This document shows positions 6,539-11,085 of a stretch of 11,085 nt of DNA, one piece after another. Numbering within the stretch: the stretch's first letter is position 1; every line of letters starts with the position of its first letter. The notes beneath the pieces are model-generated. The model was not told the origin of the DNA. It searched no databases and saw only the letters and a list, made by a program, of their open reading frames with translations. Source of the stretch: Phycisphaeraceae bacterium. Its GTDB lineage: Bacteria; Planctomycetota; Phycisphaerae; Phycisphaerales; UBA1924. Where the stretch lies: NCBI GenBank assembly GCA_009827205.1, contig WUAK01000074.1:1-11085 (forward strand). The letters run 5' to 3'. Position numbers and translations under genes: made by a program.

Positions 6539-8602
6539 ATGAACGTGACAACCATGTGCAAAGCCGGTGCGGCAGCACTCGTTCTCAGTTCTGGAGCCTT
6601 TACGGCTCCTGCGGCGGCTCAATCGGCGGGGGGAGACGTCGAGATGGAACGCATCGTGATCGCGATGCCCAACGGAAAGCGGATTATCCGCTACGTGCCA
6701 CGCACGACCAGGACAGGCGGATCCAGCAACGGCGGGTCCAATACGGACACGCCCCCGGGCGTAAGGCCGCCCGACGGCGACGGCGACGATACGGGGGATG
6801 GTCTTTGGACGCCGCCCGATGTCCCAGATGATCTTGCGAGACAGGTCGCCCAATGGCTCTCCTTGTACCGCGACGGGAACATGCAGGCCGACGTCAACGG
6901 TGACGGCGTCCTTGACCCGAACGACTACACCGCGCTTCTTGCAATTCTCAATGGCAACGGATCGCGCCCGGGTGATGACGGTGGCAACACTGGCACAGGC
7001 GGCAACGACGACGGCGGTGGAGGAAGCGACGACGGCGACGGCGGGGGCGACGACAACGGCGGGGATGGCGACAACGGCGGCGGTGACGACGGCAGCAACA
7101 CCATCGACGGCTGGACCGAGCTTGCTCCGTCCGCCGAGAGCCGCGTGATTTATGTGTCAAGCAGCGTGGGTGACGACGACAACGACGGGCTCTCGCCCGA
7201 GTCCCCCGTCCGTTCGCTCAGCCGAGGGCTGAACAAGCTCCGCAACGGCAAGCCCGACTGGCTTCTCTTCAAGCGTGGAGACACGTTCACCGGCAGCTTC
7301 GGCCGCTTCGAGTTCAGCGGTGAGAGCCAGGACAAGCCGCTTGTCATCGGCGCGTACGGCCAGGGCCCGAGGCCCAAGATCTACACGGGCAGCACACCCG
7401 CGTTCAACCTCGCGGGCAACGACACACGCAAGCACATTGCCATCACGAGCCTGCACTTCGAGCCCAGCTCGGGTCACCCCTCGGGCGGGATCCGGATCGT
7501 GACGGGCACCGTTGAGGACGTCCTCATCGAGGACTGCTACCTCAAGGAGTACGCGGTCAACATCCTCGTGCAGGGAGAGCGCACGGACACGATGCAGGAC
7601 ATCCGCATCCGCCGGAACATCCTCCTCGACGCGATGGGCACGACCCACGCACAGGCGATCTACGCCTCGCATATCGAGGGCCTTCTTATCGAAGGCAACA
7701 TCATTGACCGCAACGGCTGGGACCACCGGGTCGGGCGCAGCGATGCGACCATCTTTGCCCACAACTGCTACATCCAGCGTTCCGTCTTTGGACTCGTCTT
7801 CAAGAACAACGTCGTGATGCGTGCCTCGTCGCACGGCCTCCAGGCTCGCATGGGCGGCATCGTCGAGAACAACGTCTTCTACCAGAACCCGATGGCCATC
7901 ATGTTCGGCAACGAGGGCGTCAAGGACAACGAGTACGCCGTTGAGGGCAGGATCAAGCACAACGTCATTCTTGAAGGCGTTGACATCAACTCGAATCTAC
8001 GGCGAGGCGACGGCATCGTTCTTCAGCACACGGCTCGCGTTGACGTGACCGACAACATCCTGAGCAAGAACCTCAACGCACCCTCGAGCGCCTACGCCAT
8101 CTCGATCGACGGCCCCGACACGGCTCCCGTCGAGAACGCGCTCATCGCCAACAACGTTGTGCACGACTGGGACCTCCCGTTCCGTGTTCATGACTACAAC
8201 GCTGTCAGCGCGACCTTCAGAGACAACGTCCTCTACCACTCCGACGACGACAAGCCCCTGATCAAACACCGCAGGCGCCAGACGGTCGGCAACGTTGACT
8301 ACGAGGGCAACCATTATCTGCGAGCGGGCGATGCCGATTGGTTCCAGTTGGGCTCGACCGAGCTGGATCTGGGCGAGTGGCGCAACGACCACGCCCAGTA
8401 CGCCCAGCCGCTGGACGGCTCGTTCGTCGATGGTCAGCGCACGCTGGACACGTACGCTCGTTCGATCGGTCTGAGCGGCGCCGGCGGGCTGATCACCGAG
8501 ATGAGGGCTCTGCGCAAGGGTGACTGGGATTCACGACTGACTCCCGATGCGATCGGCGCGTATTTCCGCGAGGGCTTCACCGTAACCGGCGTGACAAACT
8601 AA
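6539..8602 (+). CDS. Secreted dockerin-like / right-handed parallel beta-helix protein, possible polysaccharide lyase, epimerase or binding protein
   Basis: 687 residues. Signal peptide at 1-27 (hydrophobic core GAAALVLSSGAFTAPAAA, AAA|Q cleavage). Residues 33-98 hold a short conserved-looking piece (MERIVIAMPNGKRIIRYVP) and a Gly/Pro/Asp linker. Residues 99-138 look like half a type I dockerin: LARQVAQWLSLYRDGN followed by an EF-hand-type loop DVNGDGVLDPNDYTALL (118-134). A Gly/Asp/Asn-rich linker spans about 145-188. VIYVSSSVGDDDNDGLSPES (203-222) opens a parallel beta-helix running to about 600, with many repeated strands such as IEGLLIEGNIID and GIVENNVFY. Two conserved-looking polar patches are AHNCY (His408, Tyr411) and SHGLQARMGG (His432, Gln435, Arg437). 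The C-terminal tail (about 630-687) ends GAYFREGFTVTGVTN, so there is no PEP-CTERM tail. It would act outside the inner membrane. Enzymatic function is an inference from fold and EPS context. The dockerin-like piece before the catalytic-type fold is an uncommon order. Confidence 0.87.
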   Translation: MNVTTMCKAGAAALVLSSGAFTAPAAAQSAGGDVEMERIVIAMPNGKRIIRYVPRTTRTGGSSNGGSNTDTPPGVRPPDGDGDDTGDGLWTPPDVPDDLARQVAQWLSLYRDGNMQADVNGDGVLDPNDYTALLAILNGNGSRPGDDGGNTGTGGNDDGGGGSDDGDGGGDDNGGDGDNGGGDDGSNTIDGWTELAPSAESRVIYVSSSVGDDDNDGLSPESPVRSLSRGLNKLRNGKPDWLLFKRGDTFTGSFGRFEFSGESQDKPLVIGAYGQGPRPKIYTGSTPAFNLAGNDTRKHIAITSLHFEPSSGHPSGGIRIVTGTVEDVLIEDCYLKEYAVNILVQGERTDTMQDIRIRRNILLDAMGTTHAQAIYASHIEGLLIEGNIIDRNGWDHRVGRSDATIFAHNCYIQRSVFGLVFKNNVVMRASSHGLQARMGGIVENNVFYQNPMAIMFGNEGVKDNEYAVEGRIKHNVILEGVDINSNLRRGDGIVLQHTARVDVTDNILSKNLNAPSSAYAISIDGPDTAPVENALIANNVVHDWDLPFRVHDYNAVSATFRDNVLYHSDDDKPLIKHRRRQTVGNVDYEGNHYLRAGDADWFQLGSTELDLGEWRNDHAQYAQPLDGSFVDGQRTLDTYARSIGLSGAGGLITEMRALRKGDWDSRLTPDAIGAYFREGFTVTGVTN
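6971..7102 (+). repeat. Low-complexity GAC/GGC-rich stretch encoding the Gly/Asp linker
   Basis: About 132 bp, almost only GGC/GGT/GGG, GAC/GAT and AAC codons, encoding Gly, Asp and Asn with a few Ser/Thr. It is a degenerate, not exact, tandem repeat. It joins the dockerin-like piece to the beta-helix and is likely flexible and Ca2+-attracting. Length may vary between strains by slippage. Confidence 0.75.
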
Positions 8603-8617
8603 CGCCTTCCGCTGGCC

Positions 8618-8625
8618 GGGAGGAG
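8618..8625 (+). promoter_or_regulatory. Polypurine Shine-Dalgarno-like site GGGAGGAG before GTG 8634
   Basis: GGGAGGAG lies 8 nt before GTG at 8634, which is in frame with the downstream glycosyltransferase. It would support a start 34 codons upstream of the ATG I chose. The purine tract can also pair imperfectly with CCTTCC at 8605-8610. It is listed because it competes for the GT4 start. Confidence 0.4.
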
Positions 8626-8633
8626 AGAGAACC

Positions 8634-8666
8634 GTGCCGCGCGGGGAACCGCGCGGCATCGGGTTT
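8634..8666 (+). terminator. Strong GC hairpin with short T run, candidate intrinsic terminator
   Basis: TGCCGCGCGG (8635-8644) pairs perfectly with CCGCGCGGCA (8649-8658) around a GGAA loop, a GNRA tetraloop, with a further G-T pair outside. TCGGGTTT follows. It begins 33 nt after the beta-helix stop codon. The stem is very stable but the T run is short (three), so it may be a partial terminator or an mRNA 3'-end stabiliser. Confidence 0.55.
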
Positions 8667-8681
8667 ACAGGGTGGGCGGGG

Positions 8682-8718
8682 GCCTGCCCGCAGGCGACAT
8701 TCCGGCGCGACTCGCCGG
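8682..8718 (+). repeat. Two further small inverted repeats in the gap before the GT4 gene
   Basis: GCCTGC (8682-8687) faces GCAGGC (8690-8695), and CCGGCG (8702-8707) faces CGCCGG (8713-8718) around CGACT. The second one abuts a candidate -10 element. They may be operator-like or simply GC-rich structure. Confidence 0.4.
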
Positions 8719-8720
8719 GC

Positions 8721-8726
8721 TATGCT
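8721..8726 (+). promoter_or_regulatory. Possible -10 element TATGCT for a near-leaderless GT4 transcript
   Basis: TATGCT stands out in a GC-rich stretch and lies 9 nt before ATG 8736, so transcription would start about 2-4 nt before the ATG. No good -35 hexamer was found at 16-18 bp spacing. Weak evidence. Confidence 0.25.
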
Positions 8727-8735
8727 GGGCTAACG

Positions 8736-10004
8736 ATGCGAATCGGCTACGTCATCCCCGAGTTCCCCTCGCAGACGCACGTCTGGATCTGGCGCGAAAT
8801 CCTGCACACCCGCGAGTGGGGGATGGATCTCAGGATCTTCTCGACAAGCAAGCCAGGCGAGAAGGATCGCGCCCGGCACAGTTTCGCTGGGGAAGCAGAG
8901 CACGAGACGACGTATCTCTGGCCGAAACCCAAGCTGCAGGCGATCGGAAGCGTTGCGGCGCAGGCGCTTCGGAACCCGATCGGGTTTTTCTCGTGCGTGA
9001 AGCTCGCGCTGACGATGGAGAAGACGAAGAACAGGGGCAAGGTCAGGCCCTTGCTGCCACTGATCGTGCCGGCTTGTATTCTCGCCGGCGAGGTGCGCAA
9101 GGCTGGCATCGACAGGATCCATTCTCACAGTGTCGCGCGGAGCGCGGTGATCTGCATGATGGTCAAGCGACTGACCGGTGTGCCGTATTCGCTGACTCTG
9201 AACGCGGACCTTTCGTGGTGGGGCGGCGCGGTCGAGCGCAAGATCGCCGAATCTGACTTCACGATCGCGATTACGCAGGCGTTGCTCGATGAGGTGCGTG
9301 AGAAGTTCCGGGCGATCCCGGAGTCGCGCACGCTACTCGGGCGGATCGGTGTGGACACGAAGCGCTGGGCCAGGCCCATCGATCGTCCGTTGCCCGGCGA
9401 CGGCGCACGGAGGATGCGGATTGTCAGTGTCGGGCGGATGCACCACAACAAGGCGTTCGATGTGCTGATGGAGGCGTCGAAGCGCCTGATCGACAAGGGC
9501 TACGAGCTTGATGTGCGGATCATCGGTGACGGCGGGGAGCGAGACAAGCTCGAAGCCATGAGGCGTGAGCTCGGTCTTGAGAACACGGTGTCGTTCCTGG
9601 GTTCGATGTCCGAGGATCAGATCATCGACGAACTGCTCAGCGCAGACGTGTTCAGTGCGGTCAGCAGGCACGAACCGCTCGGCGTTGTGTACATGGAGGC
9701 GATGTCGCTCGGGGTTCCGACACTCGGGACGACCTCGGGCGGTGTCGGCGAGATCATCGACTCGGGCGAGAGCGGGTTGCTCGTCGAGCCCGGTGATCCC
9801 GAGGAGCTGGCGAGGGTGATCGAGTCTCTGTTAACGGATGCGGAGCGGCGCCGCCGCATGGGCGAGGCGGGCAGGCGTGCGATCGTTGAGAAATTTGATA
9901 GCCGGATCGGTGCGGCGACCATCTTTGAGAAGCTGACGGGTGAAACCGCTCCGCGAGACGCGTTGAACGATCACCCGCCTGCACAGAAAGCGGCCAGCGC
10001 GTGA
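8736..10004 (+). CDS. Family 4 glycosyltransferase (GT4, GT-B fold)
   Basis: 422 residues from ATG 8736. The N-terminal Rossmann half begins MRIGYVIPEFPSQTHVW and contains IHSHSVARSAVICMM and GVPYSLTLNADLSWWGG, an acceptor-side pattern common in EPS GT4 enzymes. The C-terminal nucleotide-sugar half begins near MRIVSVGRMHHNKAFDVL, continues with IIGDGGERDKLE, and has the EX7E motif EPLGVVYME (Glu313 and Glu321) followed by SLGVPTLGTTSGGVGEII and GLLVEPGDPEELA. It is a retaining transferase by family rule and should add a sugar to the lipid-linked repeat unit; donor unknown. The frame is open to GTG 8634, which has a good ribosome site (GGGAGGAG), but the extra 34 residues are low-information and include a perfect hairpin, while MRIGYVIPEFP is where family proteins normally begin; the start is therefore not settled. 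The stop overlaps the next gene as GTGA. Confidence 0.92.
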   Translation: MRIGYVIPEFPSQTHVWIWREILHTREWGMDLRIFSTSKPGEKDRARHSFAGEAEHETTYLWPKPKLQAIGSVAAQALRNPIGFFSCVKLALTMEKTKNRGKVRPLLPLIVPACILAGEVRKAGIDRIHSHSVARSAVICMMVKRLTGVPYSLTLNADLSWWGGAVERKIAESDFTIAITQALLDEVREKFRAIPESRTLLGRIGVDTKRWARPIDRPLPGDGARRMRIVSVGRMHHNKAFDVLMEASKRLIDKGYELDVRIIGDGGERDKLEAMRRELGLENTVSFLGSMSEDQIIDELLSADVFSAVSRHEPLGVVYMEAMSLGVPTLGTTSGGVGEIIDSGESGLLVEPGDPEELARVIESLLTDAERRRRMGEAGRRAIVEKFDSRIGAATIFEKLTGETAPRDALNDHPPAQKAASA

Positions 10005-11085
10005 GTACGCTCGGCTCCGAAGCGGGGCAGCCTTCGCTCAAGAAGACCGCGGTCCACGCGTCGATGTGGGCGATGGGCGGCTTCGCGGTCGGTAACTTTC
10101 TCAGGCTCGCATCGAACATCATCCTCGCCCGATTACTCGTTGAGAACATCGGCGCGCTCGGGCTTATGGCGCTGGTGACCGCGTTCTTGCAGGGCCTTCG
10201 CATGTTCAGCGACATGGGCCTGAACCTCGGTGTAGTCCAGCACAAGGACGGCGAGAAGAAGGAGTTCGTCAGGACCGCGTGGACGCTGCAGGCCATCCGC
10301 GGCATCGTGCTGTACGGCGCGTGCTGGCTCCTTGCCTATCCGTTCGCGGCTTTCTACGACGAGCCGATCTTGATGCAGCTCATCCCGATCACGGGCGTCA
10401 TCACGCTCATGAATGGGTTTGCCTCTTCGGGGCTGATCCTCGCCAAGCGCAATCTCGACGTCAAGAAGCTCACGTTTATAGAGCTTGGCAGCCAGATCGC
10501 CGGGCTCACGGTGATGATGGTCTGGGCGTTCCAGTCGCCGACGGTGTGGGCGCTCGTTGCGGGGAATGTCTCGGGTGCCGTGTTCCGCACCGTGATCTCG
10601 CACATCGTGTTCTTTGAGAAGAGTGTGTGGTTCGGGTGGGACAAAGCCGCGGCGGTAACGCTTCTTAAGTTCGGCGGATGGATCTTCCTTGCAACTGTGC
10701 TGACATTCCTCTCGACTCAGATAGACAAGCTCGCGTTCGGCAAGGTCTTTGACGTCTGGGCGCTGGGCATCTTTGGTGTCGCTGCGACGTTCTCGATGGT
10801 CCCGACGCAGGCTGTCATGAGGCTTGGCAATCAGGTCGTGTTCCCTACGTATGCCAAGGTCGTAAACCGTGGGGATGATCTTTCGAGTGTGCTCGATCGG
10901 GTACGCGAGCCCGTGCTCGTCGCGGCGGGGCTCGCCGCGAGCGGGATGTTCGCTGCAGGACCTTGGCTTGTGAAGTTGCTTTATCCGGTTGAGTTCGTCG
11001 CGGCGGGATGGATGCTCCAGCTCCTTGCGGTCGGGATGCTCATGCGTGTGCTGAGCGAGACTTCGAAGGCGGCGCTGCTTTCGGT
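10001..11085 (+). CDS. Wzx-like oligosaccharide flippase (MOP superfamily), C-terminus cut off by window edge
   Basis: 361 codons are visible from GTG 10001, which forms a 4-nt GTGA overlap with the GT4 stop. The family is commonly 430-500 residues. The protein has a short polar N-terminus (SLKKTAVHAS), then many hydrophobic segments, beginning at about residue 20 with MWAMGGFAVGNFLRLASNII. FSDMGLNLGVVQHKD resembles the FSDLGLxxAxIQ signature of polysaccharide transporters of the Polysacc_synt_3 type. It should flip undecaprenyl-linked repeat units from the cytoplasmic to the periplasmic face for polymerisation. Coupling to the GT4 gene supports joint action in one pathway. An internal ATG at 10064 is a possible but less likely start because it would cut into the first membrane helix. 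Confidence 0.88.
   Translation, partial: MSTLGSEAGQPSLKKTAVHASMWAMGGFAVGNFLRLASNIILARLLVENIGALGLMALVTAFLQGLRMFSDMGLNLGVVQHKDGEKKEFVRTAWTLQAIRGIVLYGACWLLAYPFAAFYDEPILMQLIPITGVITLMNGFASSGLILAKRNLDVKKLTFIELGSQIAGLTVMMVWAFQSPTVWALVAGNVSGAVFRTVISHIVFFEKSVWFGWDKAAAVTLLKFGGWIFLATVLTFLSTQIDKLAFGKVFDVWALGIFGVAATFSMVPTQAVMRLGNQVVFPTYAKVVNRGDDLSSVLDRVREPVLVAAGLAASGMFAAGPWLVKLLYPVEFVAAGWMLQLLAVGMLMRVLSETSKAALLS

Noticed and set aside
6149..6853. N-terminal extension of the GT2 protein across the intergenic region
   Set aside because: No domain, crosses the oppositely oriented beta-helix gene, and the GT-A fold begins a few residues after ATG 6148.
7157..7960. 267-codon open frame on the minus strand
   Set aside because: Antisense to the beta-helix gene; the product is a Val/Asp/Leu/Ala-rich shadow with no recognisable motif.
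8573..8602. Possible PEP-CTERM or LPXTG sorting tail on the beta-helix protein
   Set aside because: The last residues (GAYFREGFTVTGVTN) contain no TM helix, no PEP motif and no basic tail.

Overview
The window looks like part of an exopolysaccharide (EPS) or capsule biosynthesis locus from a moderately GC-rich, Gram-negative-type bacterium, most likely a planctomycete and perhaps of the class Phycisphaerae. The lineage is an inference. It rests on an exosortase/EpsI pair next to a Wzz-type tyrosine autokinase, a secreted beta-helix protein carrying a dockerin-like EF-hand and a Gly/Asp linker, frequent GTG/TTG starts, and overall codon style. No rRNA, tRNA, CRISPR array, insertion sequence or integrase was seen.

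Layout: two divergent gene blocks leave a central intergenic region (about 6149-6538). Leftward (minus strand), in order of transcription, are a family 2 glycosyltransferase (6148-5162), a WecG/TagA/CpsF glycosyltransferase (5207-4365), a nucleotidyltransferase-like protein with a hexapeptide-repeat tail (4256-3294), an exosortase (3290-2424), an EpsI-family protein (2424-1714) and a Wzz/BY-kinase fusion that runs off the left edge (1717 to <1). Several junctions overlap at start and stop codons (TAATG, TTGA, possibly GTGA), so this is almost certainly one translationally coupled operon. Rightward (plus strand) are a secreted dockerin-like/beta-helix protein (6539-8602), a hairpin-rich gap, a family 4 glycosyltransferase (8736-10004) and a Wzx/MOP-type flippase that starts on GTGA and runs off the right edge (10001 to >11085).

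How the genes fit together: the WecG-like, GT2 and GT4 enzymes would build a lipid-linked repeat unit. The flippase would move it across the inner membrane. The Wzz/BY-kinase would control polymer length and export. The beta-helix protein could trim, epimerise or bind the exported polymer. Exosortase and EpsI would process C-terminally tagged surface proteins, a function genomically linked to EPS production in many Gram-negatives. No PEP-CTERM-type substrate, Wzy polymerase, Wza-type outer-membrane porin or initiating phosphoglycosyltransferase of the WcaJ type is present here; they may lie outside the window.

The most notable points are a nucleotidyltransferase-like protein that seems to have lost its catalytic signature, the unusual domain order of the beta-helix protein, a 14-bp palindrome flanked by direct repeats in the divergent intergenic region, and a structured gap with two competing starts before the GT4 gene. 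I did not find evidence for a wholly new defence or mobile system.
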